Shown: positions 16,478 through 25,430, numbered from the stretch's first letter. The stretch is 33,902 nucleotides of DNA from JAEVLT01 sp050496765 (GCF_050496765.1 NZ_JBNWEO010000021.1:1-33902); one strand, 5' to 3'. The notes: generated by a model from the letters alone, not told the origin. A program made the numbers and translations.

Positions 16478-16679
16478 CTTTCGCCCCCTTGTAATTCCTA
16501 CTCCATTAGTAAATAATTGGAATACCCCTTAAGAATATCTAACAAAAAGATAATACACAATACATTTCAATCTACATTTTTCGATTAAAATCTACAAATA
16601 ATTACAAAATATAGAATCAAACAGTTCCCATAGTTATACAAGATGACTAATGATATATAGACCAATAATAGGACAAGTA

Positions 16680-16980
16680 TTACATATTGTTTTCATCCTG
16701 TTTACCATCTTCTTTTAAAATAAATTCAATGGTTGCATCATCTTGTTTTTTATGCTCCTCTGTATACTCAGCCCAATGAATATTATGGTTAATTAAGATT
16801 TGAATAAAATCTGATAAGCTTTTACCACAAAGTTCAGTTGTTGTTAATGTTAGTTTTGTTACGGTAAACAAGTACATGGCTAGTGATAAATTAACATCTT
16901 CATCAACTGAATTTACATTTTTGTAAAAAAGGCAAGAATTCAGGGTTTATTCCAACCTCATCCAAGCCAAGATCAACAGC
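16680..16980 (-). pseudogene. Broken gene remnant upstream of the toxin gene
   Basis: A 65-residue frame (16680-16877) reads KLTLTTTELCGKSLSDFIQI and continues acidic to its end. The frame upstream of it is open without a start codon, while another frame gives QAVDLGLDEVGINPEFLPFL before switching near 16915. Together they look like about 95 residues of one protein interrupted by a frameshift. I do not recognise the family. It lies on the toxin strand and may be an old immunity or phage-like fragment. Confidence 0.4.
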
Positions 16981-17086
16981 TTGATAAAGTATTTAAAAGT
17001 GCTGAATTTTCATTTAAAAAAACTTGATCTTTTTACATATAAACTAAATAATATGAATAGATTGAAAAGTGAAAAAATATACATAC

Positions 17087-17096
17087 TGACCAGTCA
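17087..17096. promoter_or_regulatory. Possible TetR-type operator
   Basis: TGAC-CA-GTCA inverted repeat 20 bases before the MFS start, in the form often bound by TetR-family repressors of transporter genes. No TetR gene is adjacent in this window, so the link is weak. Confidence 0.3.
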
Positions 17097-17116
17097 TTTA
17101 AAAAAGGGGGGTCTTG

Positions 17117-18349
17117 ATGAAAATGAATACGCGAAACCGATTGTGGATCTACTCCATTCTTGGCATGTTCACAACCATTGTCGTCTTAGCGTTTGCAAGG
17201 CTGTCCTATGGAGTATTCCTCCCATTTATGAGAGAAAGCTTAAGGCTTTCCTATAAGCAGGCGGGTTATCTCGGCACAACGACATCATTGGGTTATTTAA
17301 GCACCATTATTTTTGCTGGAATTCTTGCCTCCAAATGGGGCAGTAAAAAAACAATTCTGCTGGGAATATCCCTCGTAACAGTTGGACTATCCGGGCTTGC
17401 TGTTACTGTTTCCTATTGGGTGTCATTCCTTTTCATGCTCGTTTTAGGCATTGGCACATCGTTCACCTATACCCCGTTTATTTCTTTGCTTGTTGCCTGG
17501 TTTCCGCAGAAAAAAGGATTGGTGATTGGTTTAACCACCAGTGGTGCTGGGATTGGTATTTTATTTGCAGGAATCGTCGTTCCGTTTCTAGAAAATTGGA
17601 ACCATGATATCGGGTGGCGAGTCGCATGGGCTTTATTTGCCGTCATCGGTCTGTTCGTGGTGGTTTTGACATTTATTTTTATAAAAGAACCGCCTGCAGA
17701 TTCATCTTCTGTGAAAAGCAATAACAAAAATGCTGCGAAAGAAATCTATAAAAACCCTAGCGTCATCAATGTTGGCCTTATTTACGGAATCGTTGGGCTT
17801 ACTTACATCGTACAAACGATTTTTATTATGAGTTTTATGATATTTTCTGAAATAAGTGTGAAAGCAGCCGGGCAATTGATGGCGGTAAATGGAATTTTGT
17901 CTATCTTTAGTGGTCCGATTTGGGGAGCCATTTCAGATAGACTTGGACGAAGACGTTCATTGACTATGACGATGGGACTTACAGGATTATCGATGATTCT
18001 TCCTGTTCTCTTTCCCAGCCTTATTGGATTTGCCATTCACATCATCATTTTAAGCTGTACATCTACCGGGCTTTTTGCGTTAACGCAAGCATCCAGCATG
18101 GATCACGTCAGACCGGCAGAAATGCCGATCGCATTCAGTTATGTTACTTTTTATTTTGCAGTCGGCCAATTCATCGGCCCAGCGATTGCTGGCTGGTTAA
18201 TCGACGAAGGAGGCGGTTTCAAAAGTGCCTTTATCTTTTCCTTTATCTGTTTAGCTTTTGGTTTACTGCTCACACTAAAGGTAAAGAATTCTCACCCGAG
18301 CAAACAGGCAATTTCTTATCTAGAAGAAGAAATAAACGAGCTATATTAG
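17117..18349 (+). CDS. MFS transporter (YbfB/YjiJ-like)
   Basis: 410 residues from ATG 17117, preceded by a G-rich binding site (GGGGGG). Twelve hydrophobic segments can be traced. The first helix leads to FARLSYGVFLPFMRESL and AGYLGTTTSLGYLSTIIFAG, the pattern of the YbfB/YjiJ group. Loop 2-3 has the MFS signature remnant ASKWGSKKTILLG and loop 8-9 has ISDRLGRRRSL. A long central loop (about residues 195-215, KEPPADSSSVKSNNKN) separates the two halves. It should move small molecules across the cell membrane, probably as an efflux or organic-anion carrier; substrate unknown. It converges on paiB with only seven bases between stops and no obvious terminator. Confidence 0.85.
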   Translation: MKMNTRNRLWIYSILGMFTTIVVLAFARLSYGVFLPFMRESLRLSYKQAGYLGTTTSLGYLSTIIFAGILASKWGSKKTILLGISLVTVGLSGLAVTVSYWVSFLFMLVLGIGTSFTYTPFISLLVAWFPQKKGLVIGLTTSGAGIGILFAGIVVPFLENWNHDIGWRVAWALFAVIGLFVVVLTFIFIKEPPADSSSVKSNNKNAAKEIYKNPSVINVGLIYGIVGLTYIVQTIFIMSFMIFSEISVKAAGQLMAVNGILSIFSGPIWGAISDRLGRRRSLTMTMGLTGLSMILPVLFPSLIGFAIHIIILSCTSTGLFALTQASSMDHVRPAEMPIAFSYVTFYFAVGQFIGPAIAGWLIDEGGGFKSAFIFSFICLAFGLLLTLKVKNSHPSKQAISYLEEEINELY

Positions 18350-18356
18350 TGAACGA

Positions 18357-18989
18357 TCATTCTTTCTTAATTTCATGCAAATTTTGCTCCATTAATAAGG
18401 CAATTTCTTGTGAATCATACTCATCTCTTGTTTTCAGCCCATTAATCACATTTTGTTGCCTTTGTCGCGAATGGTTCTGATTCAGCTTCCATTTTCCTTC
18501 AATCTTTTTAATATTAATTTCAAATCCCACAATCCCATTCATTAAACCATCGATAAACTTATCATCAAGGTTTGCTTCCCACGGATTTGGCATAGGTGAT
18601 TCGTAAAAATCAACTGTTTTTTCTATAATGCTTTGCATTTCTTGTTTATTTTCTATTAAATGAAATTCTCCAAACACATGTACTGCAACATAATTCCAAG
18701 TAGGTACCGTATTCGTTTCATTATACCAAGCCGGCGAAATATAAGCGTGCGGGCCAGAAAAAACGATTAGAACTTCTTTCTTGTCCAATTTTCCCCAATG
18801 CAGATTCGGCTTTGCCATATGGCCGATCAAAACCCCATTTTCTCCCTTGGTTTCATCAAATAAAAATGGCAAATGCGTGGCAAAAGGTCCATCCCCAGTT
18901 TCAGAAAATAGAATGCCAAAACTATGATTCTGAATAAAGTTTACCAATTTCTTTTTATCAGTAACTTCAAAAGCCTTTGGTATGTACAT
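18357..18989 (-). CDS. PaiB-family FMN-binding protein
   Basis: 210 residues, start ATG 18989 behind AAAGGGGAA. It shows the complete PaiB pattern: MYIPKAFEVTDKKKLVNFIQ, FGILFSETGDGPFATHLPFL, GVLIGHMAKPNLHW, VLIVFSGPHAYISPAWY, VPTWNYVAVHVFGEF and near the end GKWKLNQNHSRQRQQNVI. In B. subtilis PaiB is described as a negative regulator of sporulation and protease genes, and the fold is a split-barrel FMN-binding flavoprotein. Here paiA is not adjacent. Length is normal and no key motif is missing. Confidence 0.9.
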   Translation of the reverse strand: MYIPKAFEVTDKKKLVNFIQNHSFGILFSETGDGPFATHLPFLFDETKGENGVLIGHMAKPNLHWGKLDKKEVLIVFSGPHAYISPAWYNETNTVPTWNYVAVHVFGEFHLIENKQEMQSIIEKTVDFYESPMPNPWEANLDDKFIDGLMNGIVGFEINIKKIEGKWKLNQNHSRQRQQNVINGLKTRDEYDSQEIALLMEQNLHEIKKE

Positions 18990-19406
18990 ACATTATTCCC
19001 CTTTATACGAAGAGTAAAATAAAAATTCAATAACGAGAATAAATATTCAATGTTTTATTAAAAAATAAGGTGATTCATTCAATTTACAAGGAATAGTGAA
19101 GTGAATTTATGCATAGCATATGCGGTGGAATCGTATTTTAGATATTGCTAAATGAATGGCCTTCAACTGTAAAACTAGCCTCGCTTTCCCTATCGAATGG
19201 CTTTTAACAAGCAAGTAGTCAGTATTAAAAGTAGAGATAGCAAAACAGGGAAATTCAGTCACGTAAAACGAACACACCTATTTTCCTGAAAAATTAGGAA
19301 ATTCAGTCACGCAAGGGTAAAACAATTCTGTTTGTTTAAAAAAAGGATAATTTGAAAAATTCCCCTTATAAAAAGGGACATCGGCCAATGACGGCTATCA
19401 ACTAAT
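18990..19406. other. Intergenic region with a 48-bp-spaced direct repeat
   Basis: No gene is visible. GGAAATTCAGTCACG occurs at 19249-19263 and again at 19297-19311, with TAAAACGAAC and TATTTTCCTGAAAAATTAGG between. The spacing and the TAAAACG and TATTTT words recall the 52-bp array at 20929-22001, so this may be a short relative of it. Confidence 0.45.
19361..19378 (-). terminator. Weak terminator after histidine phosphatase gene
   Basis: TCCCCTT-ATAA-AAAGGGA; on the minus strand it is followed by ATTTTTC. It lies about 30 bases past the stop at 19407. Confidence 0.35.
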
Positions 19407-19970
19407 TCAAAATGTATAAGTAATACAGCTCCAATGCTTCGCAGTCACTTTTCTTTTGCTCTGCCAGCCCTTTTTCTGTAATTCCTTCGCTATCAGCCTA
19501 TTAAAAAAACCATGTCCAACCAAAACGATTGATTCGTACTCATTGGCATAATGAATTAGTTGTTGAGACGCTTTCACTGCTCTGGATTTTGCTTGATTCA
19601 GAGACTCACACTCGTTAGAATAGCCGCATAACCAAAGTAATCGTAAACTAACTGACCACGTGTTCGGCTTTAATTTAATATTCAATAATTTTGGCAGATC
19701 AATGGGCAGCTCGGTTTCTCTGAATAATGGGTCGGATATTATTTTTGCTGCCGGATTTAATAACCTAGCCGACTCAATAGACCTTTTTAAATCACTGGTG
19801 ATAACAAGAAACGCAGCTGCTGCTTTTTCCAGAGCAGCAGCTGGGTAGGATGAATTTTCAAACACTCCATGATCATTATATCTTTCAACCCATTTTTTAA
19901 ACTCCGTAGCGGTCATTTTATTCTTTTCAGTTAGTAGTGATTCCCCGTGACGGATGAATGAAATCTCCAT
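19407..19970 (-). CDS. Histidine phosphatase family protein
   Basis: 187 residues from ATG 19970, which has AAAGGAG at good spacing; the longer frame to 20006 has none. The N-terminal FIRHGES is the phosphohistidine motif (RHG). ITSDLKRSIESARLL gives the second Arg, FRETELP the catalytic-acid region, and SIVLVGHGFFNRLIAKEL the second His. This is the branch-2-like phosphoglycerate mutase fold used by many small phosphatases. Substrate cannot be told. It may be co-transcribed with the small gene starting at 20236, 59 bases upstream. Confidence 0.82.
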   Translation of the reverse strand: MEISFIRHGESLLTEKNKMTATEFKKWVERYNDHGVFENSSYPAAALEKAAAAFLVITSDLKRSIESARLLNPAAKIISDPLFRETELPIDLPKLLNIKLKPNTWSVSLRLLWLCGYSNECESLNQAKSRAVKASQQLIHYANEYESIVLVGHGFFNRLIAKELQKKGWQSKRKVTAKHWSCITYTF

Positions 19971-20029
19971 AAAAACTCCTTTGGATTTAGTAAAATTAAC
20001 AGGCACATCCAGTGTCTTTACTTAACTCG

Positions 20030-20236
20030 TCAGCCTCCCTCAATACAAGTAACTTCTGTACTCCCTATCGCTTTATTTAAATCAGAAATCAATTGATCCA
20101 ATTGTTCCCCTTGAATATGTTCCTTTAATGCTTTATTCGAACTGGCTGGAATCCCGTATTTTTGAAAAACCTCTTTTGCCTCATCCCAGCTGGCAGCAAT
20201 ACCGGATACGGGCATATCTTTGGTTATTACCATCAT
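20030..20236 (-). CDS. Small DUF1858/ScdA-N-like protein
   Basis: 68 residues from ATG 20236 (AAGGAG six bases upstream). The sequence VSGIAASWDEAKEVFQKYGI followed by a loop and LKEHIQGEQLDQLISDLNKA matches the pattern of DUF1858/ScdA N-terminal domains, small helical domains found with hemerythrin-like or redox proteins. The Cys seen in many members after the GI motif is replaced (PASSNKAL), so metal or redox function is doubtful. Family call is by pattern only. Confidence 0.6.
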   Translation of the reverse strand: MMVITKDMPVSGIAASWDEAKEVFQKYGIPASSNKALKEHIQGEQLDQLISDLNKAIGSTEVTCIEGG

Positions 20237-20539
20237 TCTTTTCTCCTTCCATGAATCAGTCAACTTTCTGATTGAAATAAGGTTTCAATAATCGGACACA
20301 CCATAAACCCTGTACAATCGTACGGAGTCAATAGGTTTTTCATATTATTTTAACATTAAAGCCTCGTTCTTTAAACTAAGATAAATTCTCCGGAATATAG
20401 CAATGGACAAAATATGAATTTTTTGAAATAAAATTAAGGCAAATAATTGTTGAATTTGTGAAAACCATCACAAGATAGTGGAAACTTATTATAATGAAAA
20501 TATCAACAGGTGAACGTTACCTTGAAAGGAGCTGCAATC

Positions 20540-20743
20540 ATGGGTTTAATACTTGGTATATTTATTGGCTTGGCTGCAGGTGCGATATTGGGGGCAGCCG
20601 TTACGTTTCCAGTAGGTTCAGCAGTGGGGATCTTCATCGACAAAAGCTTTAGCGGGTGGGCATTCGAAATAGAGGTAGCCATTGTATTAATATGCGCTAT
20701 CATTATTTACAAGTTTTTTAATATGCGTTTACGGAAAAACTAG
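20540..20743 (+). CDS. Small glycine-zipper membrane protein
   Basis: 67 residues from ATG 20540 with AAAGGAG eight bases upstream; the GTG at 20510 lacks a site. It has two hydrophobic segments (GLILGIFIGLAAGAILGAAV and FEIEVAIVLICAIIIYKFF), the first a GxxxG glycine zipper, with a basic tail NMRLRKN. A membrane location is clear; function is unknown. It stands alone, with a TATAAT at 20490 as possible -10 and a strong terminator downstream. Confidence 0.65.
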   Translation: MGLILGIFIGLAAGAILGAAVTFPVGSAVGIFIDKSFSGWAFEIEVAIVLICAIIIYKFFNMRLRKN

Positions 20744-20768
20744 AAAGAGATGTTTATACTCTTTAATT

Positions 20769-20809
20769 AGGATAAAGAAGCTCGCCGATCGGCGAGTTTT
20801 CTTTATCCT
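20769..20809 (+). terminator. Strong rho-independent terminator
   Basis: GGATAAAGAAGCTCGCC-GATC-GGCGAGTTTTCTTTATCC: long stem with A-rich and T-rich sides, 26 bases after the stop of the small membrane protein. Symmetry suggests activity on both strands. Confidence 0.85.
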
Positions 20810-20928
20810 ACCAGAATTCATACCTTAATTTATCATCCAGACCAGAATAAGGGGAAAACTGGGGTGATAGAGGTGTCTATCACTCAGTAAATACTAATAA
20901 AATGAAATTTGGATGCATTTTCGAATCC

Positions 20929-22001
20929 ATTTCGTCTATTTTTCGGGGTAAAACGGGCATTACTCGTTTCTCTAATGCCCTTTTCGTCTATTTTTCAGGG
21001 TAAAATAGGCATTACTCGTTTCCCTAATGCCCTTTTCCCCTATTTTTCAGGGTAACACGGGCATTACTCGCTTCCCTAATGCCCAATTCGTCTATTTTTC
21101 GGGGTAAAACGGGCATTACTCGTTTCTCTAATGCCCAATTCGTCTATTTTTCAGGGTAAAACGGGCATTACTCAATTCTCTAATGCCCAATTCGTCTATT
21201 TTTCGGGGTAAAACGGGCATTACTCGTTTCCCTAATGACCTTTTCGTCTATTTTTCGGGGTAAAACGGGCATTACTCGTTTCTCTAATGCCCAATTCGTC
21301 TATTTTTCGGGGTAAAACGGGCATTACTCGTTTCTCTAATGCCCTTTTCGTCTATTTTTCAGGGTAAAATGGGCATTACTCGTTTCTCTAATGCCCGTTT
21401 CCCCTATTTTTCAGGGTAACACGGGCATTACTCGCTTCCCTAATGCCCTTTTCGTCTATTTTTCGGGGTAAAACGGGCATTACTCGTTTCTCTAATGCCC
21501 TTTTCGTCTATTTTTCAGGGTAAAACGGGCATTACTCGTTTCCCTAATGCCCGTTTCCCCTATTTTTCGGGGTAAAACGGGCATTACTCGTTTCCCTAAT
21601 GCCCTTTTCGTCTATTTTTCGGGGTAACACGGGCATTACTCGCTTCCCTAATGCCCTTTTCGTCTATTTTTCAGGGTAAAACGGGCATTACTCGTTTCCC
21701 TAATGCCCGTTTCCCCTATTTTTCGGGGTAAAACGGGCATTACTCGTTTCTCTAATGCCCTTTTCGTCTATTTTTCGGGGTAAAACGGGCATTACTCGTT
21801 TCCCTAATGCCCTTTTCGTCTATTTTTCGAGGTAAAACGGGCATTACTCGTTTCTCTAATGCCCAATTCGTCTATTTTTCGGGGTAAAATGGGCATTACT
21901 CGTTTCCCTAATGCCCGTTTCCCCTATTTTTCGGGGTAAAACGGGCATTACTCGTTTCCCTAATGCCCTTTTCGACTATTTTTCAGGTCAAAACGGGCTC
22001 T
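20929..22001. repeat. Array of twenty 52-bp hairpin repeats
   Basis: Twenty units at exactly 52-base spacing (first stem at 20955, last at 21943), plus half a spacer before and a degenerate unit at 21995. Each unit has the inverted repeat GGGCATTA-n10-TAATGCCC and a 26-base spacer of the type TTTTCGTCTATTTTTCGGGG then TAAAAC. The stem is intact in 18 of 20 units (changes only in units 2 and 6), while the loop (CTCGTTTCTC, CTCGTTTCCC, CTCGCTTCCC, CTCAATTCTC) and spacer vary. 52 is not a multiple of three and no long frame crosses it, so it is non-coding. It lacks the unique spacers of CRISPR. From 22002 to 22269 I see nothing further. Confidence 0.92.
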
Positions 22002-22269
22002 ACTGGCTCACCGCACGCATGCAAAATCTGAAGTTTTAAAAGAAATTCGCAAAAAAATAAACGCAGTTATAAATAACCCCACGTAATAGTCTTTATTTTC
22101 TACTCATCAAACATTTAAACCGTCATGGAGAAGGTAATTTTTTCATTTCCCCCCCCTACAAAAGATAAATTTTTGAGAGTGAATTATGTATTCTTTTGAA
22201 CAGTAACAGCTGCTTTTTTCAAAACAAGATCGGCGAGCATTACAAAAAATAGCAACGCCCGCACCATCA

Positions 22270-23061
22270 CTACTTCTGATTAAACATTCTCCTTCCCAAG
22301 CGTTCAAATGTCTTTGGAAATAGGGTATAAATGACACTCCCCAGGTTCATCCAGCGCGGAAGATTAATCTCGCGCGTCTTTGTCAGCATGGCATTGACCA
22401 CTTTTTCCGCAACATACTCCGGTTGAAGCATAAACCGCTCGACATTTTTTACATAAGTGCCCTTTTCATCGGCAATGTTAAAAAAGTTCGTAGCAATTGG
22501 CCCTGGGTTGACCGACGTGACTCTTACGTTGCAATCGGCGAGCTCCATCCTCAAGGCATTCGTATAGCCAAGAACAGCATGCTTTGTCGCGGCGTAGACA
22601 CTCGACTTTGGTGTAGCAATTTTCCCTGCCTGGGAAGCGATATTAATAATGTGGCCAAAGCGCCGCTCGCGCATATGGGGCAGCACCATGCTTGTGCATG
22701 CCATTAATCCAATGACATTTACATTAAACATCGCTTTCATCTCTTCGATACCAGCCTCATGTGCTGCACGGAAAATTCCAAACCCAGCGTTGTTCACCAA
22801 AACATCCACTTGCCCGAATGCTTGAAAAATTTCCGGGAAAACAGCCCGCACTTGCTCGGTATCCGAGACATCCAGCTGATAAACGGCAATCTTGACCGAG
22901 TGGCGCTGCTGCAATTGTTTTTGCAGTTGCTCAAGCTTATCCATGCTTCTTGCCAGTAAAACTAAGTTGGCGCCGCGGGCGGCGCAAAGTTTGGCGATTT
23001 CGGCACCAATCCCGCCGGACGCACCCGTAATTACAATATTTTTACCTGCTAATTGTTCCAT
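22270..23061 (-). CDS. SDR-family oxidoreductase YqjQ
   Basis: 263 residues from ATG 23061; GAGGTG lies somewhat far upstream (about 12 bases), and the longer frame overlaps the upstream gene. Classical short-chain dehydrogenase: TGASGGIGAEIA (NAD(P)-binding glycine motif, residues 10-20), LDVSD, NNAGFGIF, INIASQAGK with the catalytic Ser, SSVYAATKHAV with Tyr and Lys, and VNPGPIATNFF. It follows yqjP on the same strand with 37 bases between them, the order seen in B. subtilis, so the two probably form an operon. Substrate unknown. Confidence 0.88.
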   Translation of the reverse strand: MEQLAGKNIVITGASGGIGAEIAKLCAARGANLVLLARSMDKLEQLQKQLQQRHSVKIAVYQLDVSDTEQVRAVFPEIFQAFGQVDVLVNNAGFGIFRAAHEAGIEEMKAMFNVNVIGLMACTSMVLPHMRERRFGHIINIASQAGKIATPKSSVYAATKHAVLGYTNALRMELADCNVRVTSVNPGPIATNFFNIADEKGTYVKNVERFMLQPEYVAEKVVNAMLTKTREINLPRWMNLGSVIYTLFPKTFERLGRRMFNQK

Positions 23062-23098
23062 GGTTGAATTAATCACCTCAAAGCTGGCTTTCCAGGAA

Positions 23099-24064
23099 TC
23101 ACCCCACTGCCGAAAAAAGATATGGCGGATTCCCTTTACTACTAATCTCGCCGATTGACGATAAATAGTCAAGCTGCGCAACCGTCTCTGACATGGTTAA
23201 AGCAAATTCTTTTTGATAAACAGTCGGGAAAAGCCGCTTACAAATTTCAAAGACTGTGAGTTCTTCTTGTTCGAGCCAGCCTTTTACCGTCATCGCACGC
23301 TCATGCTGACGCATCATCCTTTTTTCAATCAGTTCAGCAAGCTGGTAAACTTCTTCTCCATGCCCTGTATAAACAAATTGAATCGGATAATCAAACAGTT
23401 TCTTAAGCGACCGGTGATATTGCAAAATCGGCTTCGGTCTTTCCGTTGAACCCGGAACAGGCGGCTCCATTAAAGGGTTCGGTGAAACATGGGCTAATAT
23501 ATGGTCGCCGCCAATCATGATCCCGTCTTTTTCTCGGAAAAAGCTCATATGGCTTTGCGCGTGTCCGGGCGTTTCAATGACAAGCCAATCGTCCATACCT
23601 GGCGGCCGGTCTCCTTCGATAATTGTTCCAGTCAACTGCTGATTCGAACAGGAATATTTGAGCGTCTTTTTCATGGAAAAAAGATTTAGAAAAAGTTCAG
23701 CAGGAACACCACATTCAGCCCACAACTTTTCGTAAAATGCATCATGCTGATGCAAAAATTCCTCTGTCCGATCCAGCCAGCGCTGAGTGAATGGATGGCC
23801 ATACAGTTCGACTGAATCGGGCATAAAATCAAGCAGACCCACATGATCTGGATGATGGTGTGTCAAAACGACCTGTTCAATGTCTTCAGGACGCAAATGA
23901 AGCGAAGCGAGCTGTTCCTTAAAGGCTGCCCAGGCATCTTCCGTTTTAACAGCGGCATCAATGAGTGTTAAGCGATCCCCTTTGATTACATACATATTGA
24001 CATCGCCAACTGCATAAGGAGTCGGAACCGTAAGCTTAGCAATGCCATTTTTCCATTCTGTCAT
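23099..24064 (-). CDS. Metallo-beta-lactamase-fold hydrolase YqjP
   Basis: 321 residues from ATG 24064 (AAAGGGG 11 bases upstream; the TTG at 24073 is too close to it). The metal-binding motif is VVLTHHHPDHVGLL at about 67-80. It is followed by the downstream ligand region WLVIETPGHAQSHMSFFREK, GGDHILAHVSPNP and VYTGHGEEVYQL, and a helical C-terminal winged-helix-like extension. Such proteins are binuclear zinc hydrolases acting on thioester or related small substrates; the exact reaction is unknown. Divergent from the T-box-proI unit, co-directional with yqjQ. Confidence 0.88.
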   Translation of the reverse strand: MTEWKNGIAKLTVPTPYAVGDVNMYVIKGDRLTLIDAAVKTEDAWAAFKEQLASLHLRPEDIEQVVLTHHHPDHVGLLDFMPDSVELYGHPFTQRWLDRTEEFLHQHDAFYEKLWAECGVPAELFLNLFSMKKTLKYSCSNQQLTGTIIEGDRPPGMDDWLVIETPGHAQSHMSFFREKDGIMIGGDHILAHVSPNPLMEPPVPGSTERPKPILQYHRSLKKLFDYPIQFVYTGHGEEVYQLAELIEKRMMRQHERAMTVKGWLEQEELTVFEICKRLFPTVYQKEFALTMSETVAQLDYLSSIGEISSKGNPPYLFSAVG

Positions 24065-24215
24065 GTTAATCAAAACCCCTTTGATTCATTATCTTTCCAT
24101 AATTTTATTTTTCTGCATTTGATCTACAAAGATAAGTGTAACGATTTTTTATCCAATTGTCATTATTTTCACATAATTTAATTTAAATAGATGAAAAATT
24201 CCGTTTTTTTACCAC

Positions 24216-24245
24216 TTGACAGACAACTGGTATTTCCGGCATAAT
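24216..24245 (+). promoter_or_regulatory. Sigma-A promoter of the proI T-box leader
   Basis: TTGACA (24216-24221) and CATAAT (24240-24245) with 18 bases between them, about 45 bases before the first T-box stem. Confidence 0.7.
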
Positions 24246-24289
24246 GACTAATAAAATTTATACTGAAATGAAAAGCAATGAGTAAGGCC

Positions 24290-24500
24290 AGTAAATGAGA
24301 AATGGCATTAGAGAGTGAAGCCCCCGGCTGAAAGGCTGCACTGCCCTCTTCCTCATTGAACCTACCTTATGAGCAATTAGGCAAACCTAACGCGGCCGGC
24401 GTTAACGGCTTTGAGTGATCCCTTCGATGACAAGGGAAAATGAAGGTGGTACCGCGGAAGCCTAGACCTTTCGTCCTTTAATGGATGAGGGGTCTTTTAT
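24290..24500 (+). promoter_or_regulatory. T-box riboswitch (proline type) before proI
   Basis: The T-box antiterminator sequence AAGGTGGTACCGCGGAAGCC (24443-24462) is followed by a terminator stem (AGACC…GGTCT, about 24464-24495) and a T-run. Stem I lies at about 24290-24370, and the likely specifier is CCT at 24361-24363 in the context GAACCTACC, a proline codon. The TGGT of the T-box bulge fits a tRNA with discriminator A. Uncharged tRNA-Pro should favour antitermination and so induce proline synthesis. Confidence 0.9.
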
Positions 24501-24550
24501 TTTTTTACGAATTCGTTCGCGGTGAAAAGACCAAAAAGGAGGAAATTTTC

Positions 24551-25384
24551 ATGAAGAAACTTGTGTTCATCGGTGCCGGTTCCATGGCAGAAGCACTGAT
24601 TTCAGGAATAGTTGAAAACCAGTTAGTGGATGGCAAAGATATTTGGGTCACCAACCAACAAAACGAGAAAAAATTAGCTCTGTTACAAACGCAATATGGC
24701 ATTCATTACACATATGACTTACGCCTGCTTTTTCAAGGGGCGGATGCAGTCATTTTAGCCATGAAGCCAAAAGATGCTGCTACCGCCGTTTCTAAAATAA
24801 AAGACTATTTAACAAAAGATGTTCTCCTCATCTCCGTATTGGCAGGCGTTTCAATCGAGACAATTGAAACGTTGGCGGATCAGCAGCTTGCGATTGCCAG
24901 AGCGATGCCAAATACATCTGCCGCCGTCGGAAAATCAGCGACAGCGATTGCCGTCAATCAGCGGGTAACCGAGCAGCAGAGCCGGATCATTAGCGAATTA
25001 TTTGCGACTGTTGGCATGACAGCATTTGTTGCCGAAGACGACCTTGACGCTGTTACAGGGCTTTCCGGAAGCGGTCCGGCCTATATTTATTACCTTGTGG
25101 AAGCAATGGAAAACAGTGCCGCAGAAATTGGTTTAGAGCGGGCAATGGCAAAAGAACTGATCGTGCAAACGTTGATCGGAGCAGCGGAAATGCTGAAAAC
25201 ATCCGAAAAATCACCAAGCCAATTGCGCAAGGAAGTTACAAGCCCTGGCGGCACAACCGAAGCCGGTATCCAGATTCTCCAAGAAAATGGTGTTCAAGAA
25301 GCCTTTATCGCTTGCATCAAAGCGGCAGCAGCCAGATCTCGTAAAATGGGTGAAGAGTTAACTGAAAGGTTCCAACTATCCTGA
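24551..25384 (+). CDS. Pyrroline-5-carboxylate reductase
   Basis: 277 residues from ATG 24551 behind AAGGAGG. It catalyses the last step of proline synthesis, the NAD(P)H-dependent reduction of 1-pyrroline-5-carboxylate in the cytosol. The Rossmann motif FIGAGSMAEALISGI is at residues 5-19. AMKPKDAATAV and ISVLAGVSIETIE follow, and the C-terminal dimerisation/active-site segment contains GLSGSGPAYIYYLVEAM and VTSPGGTTEAGIQIL, the family signature. Length is normal. Position between yqjP and namA plus the proline T-box point to the ProI paralogue rather than a catabolic or stress-linked copy. Confidence 0.93.
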   Translation: MKKLVFIGAGSMAEALISGIVENQLVDGKDIWVTNQQNEKKLALLQTQYGIHYTYDLRLLFQGADAVILAMKPKDAATAVSKIKDYLTKDVLLISVLAGVSIETIETLADQQLAIARAMPNTSAAVGKSATAIAVNQRVTEQQSRIISELFATVGMTAFVAEDDLDAVTGLSGSGPAYIYYLVEAMENSAAEIGLERAMAKELIVQTLIGAAEMLKTSEKSPSQLRKEVTSPGGTTEAGIQILQENGVQEAFIACIKAAAARSRKMGEELTERFQLS

Positions 25385-25421
25385 CAGTGCATGCTTGATT
25401 TTTTCTAATTTGCGCCTCCTT

Positions 25422-25430
25422 TGCTATACT
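25422..25430 (+). promoter_or_regulatory. Extended -10 promoter before namA
   Basis: TGCTATACT about 35 bases before the start codon, with no clear -35 box at the right distance. Confidence 0.45.

Noticed and set aside
16981..17256. 91-residue ORF upstream of and overlapping the MFS gene
   Set aside because: It lacks a ribosome binding site and overlaps the MFS start in another frame.
20929..22001. CRISPR array
   Set aside because: Spacers are not unique: the whole 52-bp unit repeats, and no cas genes are present in the window.
22143..22337. 64-residue minus-strand ORF overlapping the end of yqjQ
   Set aside because: Composition is atypical and most of it overlaps the clear SDR gene in another frame.
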